Shown: piece after piece, positions 1 to 7,248 of the stretch | Numbering within the stretch: position 1 is the first letter of the stretch | Layout: the number at the start of each line of letters is the position of its first letter | DNA from: CAINEC01 sp046052065 | Lineage (GTDB): Bacteria; Bacteroidota; Bacteroidia; AKYH767-A; OLB10 | Direction of reading: 5' to 3' | Assembly: GCA_046052065.1 (NCBI GenBank) | Contig: JBJOND010000003.1 | Span: forward strand, 1-64,000 | Length of the DNA: 64,000 nt | Made by a program: the position numbers and the translations under genes | The notes under the pieces: generated by a model | What the model saw: the letters and a program-made list of their open reading frames with translations, nothing else | What the model was told of the DNA's origin: nothing | The model's database searches: none

Positions 1-501
1 AAAGCAAAACCATTATCATTAACCTATGTTTGTTGTGATGTTGCTGCAATTACTTTCGATAAGCAATACGATTTAATTTGTGCGAGTTATTTATTGAATT
101 ATGCTTATGATGAAGATTCATTGAAAGCAATGTGTGATGCAATTTATAAACACTTAAAACCAGGTGGACGATTTATTACCATCAATAGTAATCCAGATTA
201 TAGAGGAATAGTAGAGTCTTTATTGCCTTATCGGTTTACTCGAGAAAATAAAGGTTTTTTCGAAGGTGCAGAAATAATTTATCGTTTTTATCAGCCTAAT
301 AATAGTTTTGTCTCTGTTACCAATTATCATTTAGAAAGAGCTACTTATAATCGTGTTTTAGCATCTTCAGGATTAAATGAAATTGCATGGCATACTATGG
401 AATTATCAAAAGAAGGAGAGGAAGAATTCTCTAAGGACTTTTGGAATGTGATTATGAACGACCAACCAGTGGTAGGTGTTTCGTGTAGGAAAGCTGTGTA
501 A
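1..501 (+). CDS. SAM-dependent methyltransferase, 5'-truncated
   Basis: The reading frame is open from the first base of the window, so the N-terminus, including the glycine-rich SAM-binding motif I, lies outside. What remains is the C-terminal two thirds of a class I (Rossmann) methyltransferase. An acidic strand end (YDLICASYLLNYA) matches motif IV/post-motif, and KHLKPGGRFITINSN is the typical 'LKPGG' strand-turn of this family. The C-terminal part (SFVSVTNYHL, then a Trp-His region) resembles small-molecule or unassigned methyltransferases; the substrate cannot be inferred. The TTG at 94 is an internal codon and not a credible start. The frame ends in TAA and is followed by a clear promoter for the next, non-coding transcript. 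Confidence 0.8.
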   Translation, partial: KAKPLSLTYVCCDVAAITFDKQYDLICASYLLNYAYDEDSLKAMCDAIYKHLKPGGRFITINSNPDYRGIVESLLPYRFTRENKGFFEGAEIIYRFYQPNNSFVSVTNYHLERATYNRVLASSGLNEIAWHTMELSKEGEEEFSKDFWNVIMNDQPVVGVSCRKAV

Positions 502-530
502 GTTAGTTTTATATACAAATCGAATTGTTT

Positions 531-561
531 TTTGGAAATATTAGAAATTTTTATAGTTTTG
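531..561 (+). promoter_or_regulatory. Bacteroidota-type promoter upstream of structured RNA
   Basis: TTTG at 531-534 and TAGTTTTG at 554-561 are separated by 19 nt, an exact match to the Bacteroidota sigma-A consensus (TTTG-N19-21-TAnnTTTG). The predicted transcription start is near 568. No convincing ORF follows within 300 nt, so the promoter most likely serves the structured RNA at about 608-781. Confidence 0.6.
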
Positions 562-607
562 AATTGATAAATAATAAACAAACGAAAATGAGATAATCAT
601 ATATTAG

Positions 608-781
608 AAAAAATAATAGCGTTTGCTAAAGATCCTGCCTTGAGAATCGACCAAATTAAATAGGAACAGGGAAGTTAAGCAAAACGCTCGCGTCAAGGCG
701 TGGGCGTTGCTTTACTTTGTTCCGTGGTTCTTGGTCGAACCTTCAAGGCAAGTAATAGCAACTAACCCACGCTATTTTTTT
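608..781 (+). ncRNA. Long-hairpin structured RNA, 6S RNA-like candidate
   Basis: This gene-free stretch folds into one long interrupted helix. The outer stem is 608-621 with 770-781. Inside it, 623-628 pairs with 756-761, 636-643 with 743-750, 648-654 with 731-737 and 663-668 with 718-723, followed by an apical stem formed from 671-690 and 697-716. Small internal loops sit between the helices. The 3' arm ends in seven T residues, consistent with an intrinsic terminator, and a consensus promoter lies 40-75 nt upstream. Length (about 180-215 nt) and rod shape are those of 6S RNA, the sigma-A holoenzyme mimic, but identity to 6S is an inference. The rest of the 502-915 intergenic region holds nothing else recognised apart from the leader at 825-899. 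Confidence 0.5.
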
Positions 782-824
782 GACTGATTCTATCCATTTA
801 GTTAGTTTATTTATTGGTGAAGAC

Positions 825-899
825 CAGAACTCACTTTAAAAAACGGCCATGCTCAAATTGGAAATTTGAGGGCGCATACCGAAAAGCCTAATGAGTAGG
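825..899 (+). promoter_or_regulatory. Structured leader element, copy 1
   Basis: First of three near-identical 75-nt elements. It begins with CAGAAC, then an A-run, ACGGCC, a perfect 8-bp hairpin CTCAAATT-GGA-AATTTGAG (852-870), GGCGCATA, GAAAAGCC, and a small hairpin CCTA-ATGAG-TAGG. GGC near 845 can pair with the GCC of GAAAAGCC, giving a closed multi-part fold. It ends 16 nt before the start codon at 916, and the terminal GTAGGG lies where a ribosome binding site would be. It behaves like a cis-regulatory mRNA leader; I do not recognise it as a known riboswitch class. Confidence 0.6.
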
Positions 900-915
900 G
901 AAAGGGAATTTAAAA

Positions 916-1389
916 ATGGAAAACGTACTTTCTCAAATTAATGTAGATCAATTGTCGATTAAATTAACAGATGAAAAATTGTATATTAATACAGCTACAT
1001 CAAACGAAACCTTTGCTTTACGATCAATTAATGGTATTGGTGTGATTGATTTGGTTGATGAGTATAATGCAGCTCTAACGGAGTTTAAGAAAAAAAGAAA
1101 TGGGCCTTTAGTATTATTGGTTGTGGGAATTATATTTACAATTGAAGGATATTGGCTTAATGTTTTTGGTTTGACTGTGGCAGGGCTTTTAATGACTTTA
1201 ATAGGTTTTTTTGCATATCAAGGTTTCAATTCGAAAAAGCCTACATTAATGTCTGCCGTACGTGTTATGATGAGCGGAGGAAATCGCGATTTTAAATTCG
1301 ATAAAGCGAATGTTACAAGTGGATACATTGCAGATTTTGTAGCAAAAGTAGAGTCGACATTGTCAGCATACCATAAAAAGAATGTATAA
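916..1389 (+). CDS. DUF6232-like two-TM membrane protein, copy 1
   Basis: 157 aa. Residues 1-55 form a soluble beta-rich segment (DEKLYINTATSNETFALRSI). Two hydrophobic helices at about 65-82 and 84-105 follow, and residues 110-157 form a second soluble segment ending in a helix. This order (small N-terminal sheet, TM hairpin, C-terminal strand pair and helix) resembles DUF6232 proteins, whose function is unknown. The paralogue at 1737 is nearly identical at both ends but strongly diverged across the TM hairpin. The gene is preceded by leader copy 1 and followed directly by a small charged-helix gene. No signal peptide. Function unknown. Confidence 0.8.
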   Translation: MENVLSQINVDQLSIKLTDEKLYINTATSNETFALRSINGIGVIDLVDEYNAALTEFKKKRNGPLVLLVVGIIFTIEGYWLNVFGLTVAGLLMTLIGFFAYQGFNSKKPTLMSAVRVMMSGGNRDFKFDKANVTSGYIADFVAKVESTLSAYHKKNV

Positions 1390-1592
1390 TTGGTTTTTGG
1401 GATACTTTTTGGAAGGTATTGCAAGTTAGAACATCGGTTCAAATACAGGAGAATTTAGAAAGTACTAATAGTAGAAACCGACGACAACGTGAATTGAATT
1501 CTAATTTAGAAGAAATTCATTATGAATTAGAAAAGAAGCGTGAATCCTGGGACTATCAAAAAAAGGCCTCTCGAAAAAAAAACAATAAGTGA
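1389..1592 (+). CDS. 67-aa charged helical protein, copy 1, ATT start or start lost
   Basis: In-frame homologue of the intact gene at 2213-2416: both are 67 codons plus stop and align along their whole length (GFWDTFWKV.QVRTSV.IQE.LEST...). At the position of the ATG in copy 2 this copy has ATT. The gene therefore either uses ATT, a rare start codon, or has lost its start. The frame overlaps the last base of the preceding stop codon, so translational coupling is possible. The sequence is rich in Glu, Lys and Arg and probably forms a coiled coil from about residue 17 onward. The conserved, undisrupted frame argues that it may still be made. Function unknown. Confidence 0.55.
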   Translation: MGFWDTFWKVLQVRTSVQIQENLESTNSRNRRQRELNSNLEEIHYELEKKRESWDYQKKASRKKNNK

Positions 1593-1644
1593 TATTCTGC
1601 AAAATAGCTTGCCACTTAAATAAGAAATATTAAACTATGGAGTT

Positions 1645-1719
1645 CAGAACCCATATTAAAAAACGGCCATTCTCAAATTGGAAATTTGAGGGCGCATAAC
1701 GAAAAGCCTCATGAGTAGG
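1645..1719 (+). promoter_or_regulatory. Structured leader element, copy 2
   Basis: Second copy of the 75-nt element, ending 17 nt before the start codon at 1737. The central hairpin CTCAAATT-GGA-AATTTGAG is unchanged. Differences from copy 1 are few: ATTC for ATGC just before the hairpin, CATAAC for CATACC, and CCTCATGAGTAGG in the 3' hairpin. Conserved distance to the start codon supports a role in the 5' untranslated region. Confidence 0.6.
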
Positions 1720-1736
1720 AAAATGAAATTTAAAAA

Positions 1737-2210
1737 ATGGAAAACATACTTTCTCAAATCAATGTAGATCAATTGTCAATTAAATTAACAGATGAAAAAT
1801 TGTATATTAATACTGCTACATCAAACGAAACCTTTGCTTTACGATCGATAAATGGAATTGGTGTGATTGATTTGGTTGATGAGTATAATACATTATTATC
1901 TGATTGGAAGAAAAAAAATAAAAAAACATTATCTCCAATTGCAGTGGGCATTCTGTTTTTATTTACAGGTTATAGTGATAACAATATCAAGTTAGGTTTA
2001 TTAGGTTTACTAGCCATTATTGGCGGGGCTATATGGTATAATAAAATGCTTTCAGAAAAGCCATCTATGATGTCAGCAGTTCGAATTATGATGAGTGGTG
2101 GAAACCGTGATTTTAAATTTGATAAGGCGAATGTTTCAAGTGGATCTATTGCAGATTTTGTTGCTAAAGTGGAGTCGACATTATCAGCGTACCATAAAAA
2201 GAATGGGTAA
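1737..2210 (+). CDS. DUF6232-like two-TM membrane protein, copy 2
   Basis: 157 aa, the same length as the paralogue at 916. Residues 1-51 differ by one conservative change, and 110-157 by only a handful of substitutions, while the central 52-108 region with the TM hairpin is largely replaced (KKTLSPIAVGILFLF versus NGPLVLLVVGIIFTI). Such mosaic divergence suggests gene conversion at the ends or selection for change in the membrane part. Preceded by leader copy 2; the charged-helix gene starts 2 nt after its stop codon. Function unknown; the family resemblance (DUF6232) is by architecture only. Confidence 0.8.
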   Translation: MENILSQINVDQLSIKLTDEKLYINTATSNETFALRSINGIGVIDLVDEYNTLLSDWKKKNKKTLSPIAVGILFLFTGYSDNNIKLGLLGLLAIIGGAIWYNKMLSEKPSMMSAVRIMMSGGNRDFKFDKANVSSGSIADFVAKVESTLSAYHKKNG

Positions 2211-2212
2211 TA

Positions 2213-2416
2213 ATGGGATTTTGGGATACGTTTTGGAAGGTATGGCAAGTTAGAACATCGGTTCGAATTCAGGAGGATTTGGAAAGCACTATTAGTAGAA
2301 ATAGACTACAGCGAGAGCTGAATTCAAATTTAGAAGAAATTCATGATGAATTAGAAAAGAAGCGTGAATCTTGGGACGATCAAATAGAGGCCTCTCGAAG
2401 AAAAAACAATAAGTAA
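2213..2416 (+). CDS. 67-aa charged helical protein, copy 2
   Basis: Intact ATG-initiated 67-aa protein. An aromatic N-terminus (MGFWDTFWKVWQV) is followed by an alternating acidic/basic helix (RIQEDLESTISRNRLQRELNSN, continuing EEIHDELEKKRESWDDQ), typical of a coiled coil or amphipathic helix that could lie on the membrane. It starts 2 nt after the stop of the DUF6232-like gene, so the two are very likely co-translated and may interact. Function unknown. Confidence 0.7.
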   Translation: MGFWDTFWKVWQVRTSVRIQEDLESTISRNRLQRELNSNLEEIHDELEKKRESWDDQIEASRRKNNK

Positions 2417-2468
2417 TATGCTGGAAATTGTTTTGTTATTTAGTTTGTAAATAGTCAACTATGGAGTT

Positions 2469-2543
2469 CAGAACCCATATTAAAAAACGGCCATGCTCAA
2501 ATTGGAAATTTGAGGGCGGATACTGAAAAGCCTTAAGAGTAGG
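2469..2543 (+). promoter_or_regulatory. Structured leader element, copy 3
   Basis: Third copy, ending 18 nt before the lipoprotein start at 2562, a gene unrelated to those behind copies 1 and 2. The central hairpin is unchanged; GGCGGATACTGAAAAGCC replaces GGCGCATACCGAAAAGCC, and the 3' hairpin is CCTTAAGAGTAGG. Use of one leader ahead of unrelated genes is what is expected of a regulon-type leader, though local duplication also contributes. Confidence 0.6.
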
Positions 2544-2561
2544 TTCAATAAAATATAAATA

Positions 2562-2969
2562 ATGAAAAAACTGTTTTTAAATTTAATGTCATTTTGTATG
2601 ACTGCTTCTACATTACTTTTTGTAAGTTGTAACGATGGTGGATTTAGCGGTAAAAGTGAAGAACCCTCGATCGTAGGAACCTATGAAAATATTGCTTATT
2701 CATCAGGAAGTAAAATTGAAATCAAAGCAGATAGCACTTATATAAAATGGGAATGTAAGCCAGATATGTCTGGCGTTGATTTACAAACTGCTGATCCTAA
2801 TGCTGAAATTCCAATGAAGTGCACCGAAGTGAAAAGAGGAAAATGGACTTTGGAAGGTACTGTATTACATATTGATGATTGGCCATATAAATTTGGTGTA
2901 AAACCTGACAGACTTTATTATAATGACACCATGTATGGTAAAGGGACTATTGAGTGGACAAAAAGATAA
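2562..2969 (+). CDS. Small lipoprotein, lipocalin-like
   Basis: 135 aa. The N-terminus is a signal peptide ending in a lipobox (TLLFVSC, Cys at about residue 23), so the mature protein should be lipid-anchored in the envelope. The mature part (SIVGTYE..., IEIKADSTYIKWEC, KRGKWTLEGTVLHID) has the GTYE-strand-strand pattern of small lipocalin-like/DUF-type Bacteroidota lipoproteins. Two internal Cys residues could form a disulfide. It carries leader copy 3. Ligand and role unknown. Confidence 0.75.
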   Translation: MKKLFLNLMSFCMTASTLLFVSCNDGGFSGKSEEPSIVGTYENIAYSSGSKIEIKADSTYIKWECKPDMSGVDLQTADPNAEIPMKCTEVKRGKWTLEGTVLHIDDWPYKFGVKPDRLYYNDTMYGKGTIEWTKR

Positions 2970-3012
2970 TTAGAATTGGAATTGATTGATTTTAGAATTT
3001 AGCAAAAACGAT

Positions 3013-3966
3013 ATGGATTTTGAAAATTATTTTAATCAAGAATTATTAAAGGGTAAAATTGATAAGAAATTTGTTTTAATTATCGGTTCTGGAATCCATA
3101 AACAAGCATTCAGAGAGAAAAAGAATATATTGTCGGATTGGGAGACATTGCTAAAAAGTGTAAGCAAAAATGTTTCCCTATCCAATAATTACATTTTAGA
3201 TTTTGAATCAATTGTCGTTGCTGAAACAAGAAAGCAAAAGTCGGATTCTGCTAGTAAAATTGAACTTGTAAAACTGAAATCCTTATCAAGTAATATAATT
3301 AATTTTAAAGTCAATAAATATAAATTAAATTATCCTCTTAGGATTTTTAATTCGAATTGCATTAGTGATGTAATAAATCTAAATTTTGATATCGTTGTTG
3401 AAAAAATTTTATCTAATTATAAAATTAATAGAGGTCGTTATTCAGATCATAATTTGGACGAAACTGGAACAAAAAAATCGCCCATTTTAAATTCGATGTA
3501 TTATGAAATTAATGGTATTAAATTTTGGCATCCTCATGGGTCAGTTTTAAAACCGGATTCTATTCTTTTAGGATTAAGAAAATATTCAAAGAGTGCAAAG
3601 GAAGTTGAGCAATTAAGAATACGGTATAAAAGCAAAACAGATGGAGGCGAAAAATTTACTGTTGACGGTTTTAATTGGTTTGACGCACTTGTTCAAAGAC
3701 CCATTATTATATGTGGTACATCTTTGAGTGATTCGGAATGGGACATTTGGTTAGCCATCGTAAATCGTTTTAGAAATTATGCAAAACATCCCCAAAAAGA
3801 ACAGCCAATTTTTATAATGACTGGTGGAAAAAGTCTAAAAAGGAATTGTTTAAATAACTTTATTAAAGCTTTTAGACCTGTATCATCCAATGCATGTTCT
3901 TATAACGAAGAATGGTTGTTGTTGGAAAAATTATTGGGAGATTGTCAAAATAAAAACTTGACATGA
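3013..3966 (+). CDS. SIR2-like domain protein, possible defence NADase
   Basis: 317 aa from the ATG at 3013; a TTG at 2986 in the same frame is possible but less likely. SIR2-superfamily landmarks appear in order. A Rossmann start FVLIIGSGIHKQ (residues about 20-31) corresponds to GAGIS; ISDVINLNFD (117-126) to the TTNFD-type strand; FWHPHGSV (171-178) to the catalytic HG motif with His175; and IIICGTSLSDSEWD (231-244) to the distal NAD-binding loop. No membrane segment. SIR2-like proteins of this kind often act in antiphage defence by depleting NAD, usually with a partner; none is certain here. The accessory setting and high AT content fit horizontal gain. Function is inferred, not shown. 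Confidence 0.65.
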   Translation: MDFENYFNQELLKGKIDKKFVLIIGSGIHKQAFREKKNILSDWETLLKSVSKNVSLSNNYILDFESIVVAETRKQKSDSASKIELVKLKSLSSNIINFKVNKYKLNYPLRIFNSNCISDVINLNFDIVVEKILSNYKINRGRYSDHNLDETGTKKSPILNSMYYEINGIKFWHPHGSVLKPDSILLGLRKYSKSAKEVEQLRIRYKSKTDGGEKFTVDGFNWFDALVQRPIIICGTSLSDSEWDIWLAIVNRFRNYAKHPQKEQPIFIMTGGKSLKRNCLNNFIKAFRPVSSNACSYNEEWLLLEKLLGDCQNKNLT

Positions 3967-4046
3967 GGTAATTGATATACTTTCAATATTAGTTTAAGCG
4001 TGCAATGTTTTGCCTTTGTGCATTCCTGCAAATGATATAACGAAAA

Positions 4047-4811
4047 TTATCTTTGTGAATTTATAACATACTCCGTCATTACCTTATAAACCTCCAACGA
4101 TTTCTTATCCTTTTTCAATAATTGAAGGTGCTCTTGAATTATCTTTTGATCATTACGTCGTGCTGGACCTGTTTGTACGTCTACTGGTGCGTGGCTATGA
4201 ACTTTTAACGTGGTTTGGTCGATGAGTGGTAAAAGATATTCCCACTTCAAATTTTTCTTTTGTAAATGATCATGCGCAATCGTGAAGCATGCATTCACAA
4301 AATTATTCACGAACACAGCAGCTAAATGTAATTCCTTACGCTGATCACTACTCAGTACATAAGACTTTTTTGAAAGTCGTTTTGCTAATCGTAAAAGCTT
4401 CTTTTCTGTAGCCGGATTATTACCTTCAACAAATACAGGTATTTCATTCCAGTTAACTTTTACCTTCGGACTAAATGTTTGCAATGGATATAAAACACCA
4501 TTGTTTCCTTTGTGCTTATTTAAATCGCTTATAGGCGCTGTTCCGGAAGTATGCAACAAAATGCCACTGTAGTTTTTAAAGTTTGGCACAAGCTCTTTAA
4601 TGCTGCTATCTGAAACGCAAAGTATAACCGCATCTGCATTTAAATTAAGCAGAGAAATGTCTTCAATAAAATCAAGCTTGTGTTTTTTGGCTAATGACTT
4701 TCCCGTTGAATGGTTTCTAGAAAATAATTGTTGTACCTTAATTCCTTTTTCAAGTAAACGAGGAATAATATGTGAAGCTAAGTTGCCCGATCCAACAATG
4801 CTTATTTTCAT
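4047..4811 (-). CDS. Rossmann-fold plus DUF2520 oxidoreductase-like protein
   Basis: 254 aa. The N-terminus MKISIVGSGNLASHI is a dinucleotide-binding Rossmann motif (GxGxxA), like the pyrroline-5-carboxylate reductase/prephenate dehydrogenase superfamily. The C-terminal half (LHLAAVFVNNFVNACFTIA..., TGPARRND) is the helical DUF2520 domain, and the ATGPxxR-type TGPARRND stretch is characteristic. No substrate has been settled for this family as far as I know. Its ATG overlaps the last 4 nt of ccmF, so it is translated from the ccm operon mRNA, an association that could be merely organisational. Confidence 0.85.
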   Translation of the reverse strand: MKISIVGSGNLASHIIPRLLEKGIKVQQLFSRNHSTGKSLAKKHKLDFIEDISLLNLNADAVILCVSDSSIKELVPNFKNYSGILLHTSGTAPISDLNKHKGNNGVLYPLQTFSPKVKVNWNEIPVFVEGNNPATEKKLLRLAKRLSKKSYVLSSDQRKELHLAAVFVNNFVNACFTIAHDHLQKKNLKWEYLLPLIDQTTLKVHSHAPVDVQTGPARRNDQKIIQEHLQLLKKDKKSLEVYKVMTEYVINSQR

Positions 4812-7231
4812 GAAGCTCGTTTTAGGTCTGAAATCTGTTTACGGATTGCAATCCAAGTCCCAACAAACATTAAAATACATCCAATCCACAAAATATTTAT
4901 ACCTGGGAAAATCAAAGCTTTCATGATGATGAAATCACGACTGTTGCTTTTCTTCTCCGATAAGCTAACTTCAAATTTGTTCGCTTGAGTATCAATAGAG
5001 GTAAAGTCGAATTTTAATCCTAGTTTTTCAATTTCTGTTGGAACAGTTATTTTTTCATTGCCACGAATAACAAAAATAGGTTCTGTCAAATAATTATTTT
5101 TATTGATATCAGTAACCTTAATTTTTAATCCTAATGCGATATCAGATTCGATAAGTGAATTTACTTTTCTATCAACCGCTTTATCAATCTCCAATAAAGT
5201 AAATAAACTATTGCTTACAACAATCGTGTCGCCAACTGCCATTAAGTGTTTCTTGGGCTCTTTGTAACCTTTTTCATCCACCTGATTTTTGTTTTCCATC
5301 TCTGCATAGGTTACATGCGTGTAGATATCTTTGTGCAAGAAATGGCGAGTTGCAGGTTCACTCACATTCCCCATTCGTTCGTTCAGTTGAATAAATGGCT
5401 TCAAGGAAAATTCTTTCGTAAAGCCACCAGCGTTATGATTGGCTTTTAAATATTCTACCTCGTAATATTGATTAATCCCTTCTTTTTCTTTGCCTTTATA
5501 AGTCACATAATATTCACCCATCGCTAATGTATCACCTTGATACAACAAAATGTTTTCTTTGTTTGGAAAGTCTTTTCCTAAGTCGACATTTAATCTGTTT
5601 TCGCTGATGATTTCTTTTTTAGCATTGGATACTAAAGCACCTAAAAGAATTAATCCAATTCCAATATGTGCAACGCTACCGCCCGAAAAACTGAATTTGC
5701 CTTTTAAAACGCGAATCAAATAATCAAGATTAGCTACTATAGCCCATAATGAGGTCATGAATAAAATCGAGTGTTGAACTCTCGAGAATCCAACGTAAAT
5801 TTCAAAAACTATAGTAACGATCAATGATATACTAAAGCTAACGGCCAATTTTTTTGCTACGACATTCCAGTCAGATTGCTTCCATTTAAAGAACTGACTA
5901 ACGGCTATCAGTAACGCAATAATCGCAGCTAAAGGTGTTTGCCATGAATTGTAAAAGTCAATCACATCAACTGGCGGTGCCATTTTTAATCCGAAGACTT
6001 TATTGATAACAGGTATCGATGTTGTGAATGTAATCTGTATTGCAGAAATCAATAAAACTAACATTCCCATAAACATCCAAAACTCACGACTGCTCAGAGC
6101 TTCATCTTCTGTTGGATTGCTAATTGCTTTTCGATGTACAATCAATAAAACGATAGTAAGTACAATGAAGAACAGCATGTATAACAGTAATTGTCCTGTC
6201 ATTCCTAAGTTCGTAAATGCATGTACCGAGGTTTCACCAAGAATTCCACTACGAGTTAGAAAGGTAGAGTAGAGAACAAGAATGAACGATACAGCAAGTA
6301 ACATGACTGCTGTGAATAAGGATGTTCCATTCTTTTTATAAATCAACATGACATGCGCTCCACCCACTAACGTAATCCAAGGTACGAGCGATGCATTTTC
6401 AACTGGATCCCACGCCCAGAAACCACCAAAGCTTAGTGCTTCATATGCCCAAGCGCCACCCATTAAAATACCGATTCCGAAAATGGCTATTCCGAAAAAT
6501 GTCCAAGGCAGTGCTGGCTTAACCCACTCACGATACTGACGAGTTACTAATCCGCCCATTGCAAATGCAAACGGAATTGCAGTCGCGGCAAATCCTAAAA
6601 ATAAAGTAGGAGGGTGGATTACCATCCAATAGTTTTGTAATAACGGATTTAATCCACGACCATCTTTTAGCTTAGCTAAATAATCAGGCAGGTGTATAAA
6701 TGGCAAGTTGGCAAAGTCAGGATGATTACGCAATAAGATAAAAGGGTTAGATCCAATTTTAATATCACCAAATTGTAATCCCAGAAGCATTGATGCAAGA
6801 AATACCTGTATCATCATGATGAACATCATCGTTGGTGCTTCCCATTTTTTTCCTTTCCAAACTAACAAGATAGATAATACAACATGCCACACTGTCCAGA
6901 TTAAAAAACTTCCTTCTTGTCCTTCCCATAAACAAGCCCACATGTACTTTTCAGGAAGTGCGGTGCTTGAATGTTGCCATACATAATAGTATTCGAAATA
7001 ATGTGATTGAATTAAATAAAACAACAACGATATAATTCCGAAAACGCTGCATGCATGAATGAAAAAACTAAATCGTGCTAGTTTATTCCATGATGGTGAT
7101 TCTTCCTGATTGCGATAAATCTGAAAAGCGTATGATAACATTGCAACGATAGCAGCAGTGAATGATAAAACGACAAATGCGTTTCCAATTTTGCCGAACA
7201 TTAAATGCTCGTTTAAGTACTGTATTCCCAT
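4808..7231 (-). CDS. ccmF: Cytochrome c heme lyase subunit CcmF
   Basis: 807 aa integral membrane protein of the heme handling protein family. It has many TM helices, the tryptophan-rich WWD signature WAYEALSFGGFWAWDPVEN (about 261-279), the preceding HPP (about 206-208) and EGQEGSFLIW (about 103-112). A long periplasmic domain (about 535-775) precedes the last TM helix, as in CcmF/NrfE. In system I cytochrome c maturation CcmF joins heme from CcmE to CxxCH apocytochromes. It is fifth in the minus-strand ccm operon. Overlap of 4 nt with the DUF2520 gene downstream; 17 nt gap from ccmE upstream. Confidence 0.95.
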   Translation of the reverse strand: MGIQYLNEHLMFGKIGNAFVVLSFTAAIVAMLSYAFQIYRNQEESPSWNKLARFSFFIHACSVFGIISLLFYLIQSHYFEYYYVWQHSSTALPEKYMWACLWEGQEGSFLIWTVWHVVLSILLVWKGKKWEAPTMMFIMMIQVFLASMLLGLQFGDIKIGSNPFILLRNHPDFANLPFIHLPDYLAKLKDGRGLNPLLQNYWMVIHPPTLFLGFAATAIPFAFAMGGLVTRQYREWVKPALPWTFFGIAIFGIGILMGGAWAYEALSFGGFWAWDPVENASLVPWITLVGGAHVMLIYKKNGTSLFTAVMLLAVSFILVLYSTFLTRSGILGETSVHAFTNLGMTGQLLLYMLFFIVLTIVLLIVHRKAISNPTEDEALSSREFWMFMGMLVLLISAIQITFTTSIPVINKVFGLKMAPPVDVIDFYNSWQTPLAAIIALLIAVSQFFKWKQSDWNVVAKKLAVSFSISLIVTIVFEIYVGFSRVQHSILFMTSLWAIVANLDYLIRVLKGKFSFSGGSVAHIGIGLILLGALVSNAKKEIISENRLNVDLGKDFPNKENILLYQGDTLAMGEYYVTYKGKEKEGINQYYEVEYLKANHNAGGFTKEFSLKPFIQLNERMGNVSEPATRHFLHKDIYTHVTYAEMENKNQVDEKGYKEPKKHLMAVGDTIVVSNSLFTLLEIDKAVDRKVNSLIESDIALGLKIKVTDINKNNYLTEPIFVIRGNEKITVPTEIEKLGLKFDFTSIDTQANKFEVSLSEKKSNSRDFIIMKALIFPGINILWIGCILMFVGTWIAIRKQISDLKRAS

Positions 7232-7248
7232 CTATGCTAAGAGCTTAT

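Larger units (their letters stand above)
916..2543 (+). repeat. Tandem duplication of gene A - gene B - leader, about 820 bp unit
   Basis: Units 916-1719 and 1737-2543 each contain a DUF6232-like gene, a 67-aa charged-helix gene and a 75-nt leader. The three leader cores start at 825, 1645 and 2469, spacings of 820 and 824 bp. Leaders 2 and 3 share upstream sequence (CTATGGAGTTCAGAACCCATATT) that differs in leader 1. The duplicated unit was therefore probably A-B-leader, between two leaders that already existed. Confidence 0.8.

Noticed and set aside
825..2543. Leader repeats as c-di-GMP-I (GEMM) riboswitch, hammerhead ribozyme or integron attC sites
   Set aside because: GAAAAGCC and GTAGG recall parts of GEMM, and CTAATGAG recalls the hammerhead core, but the order of conserved blocks does not fit either. 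attC end motifs are absent.
825..2543. CRISPR array
   Set aside because: Only three repeats, about 820 bp apart with genes between, and no cas genes.
1..4046. Insertion sequence or prophage at the left end
   Set aside because: No transposase, integrase or terminal inverted repeats are visible in this part of the window.
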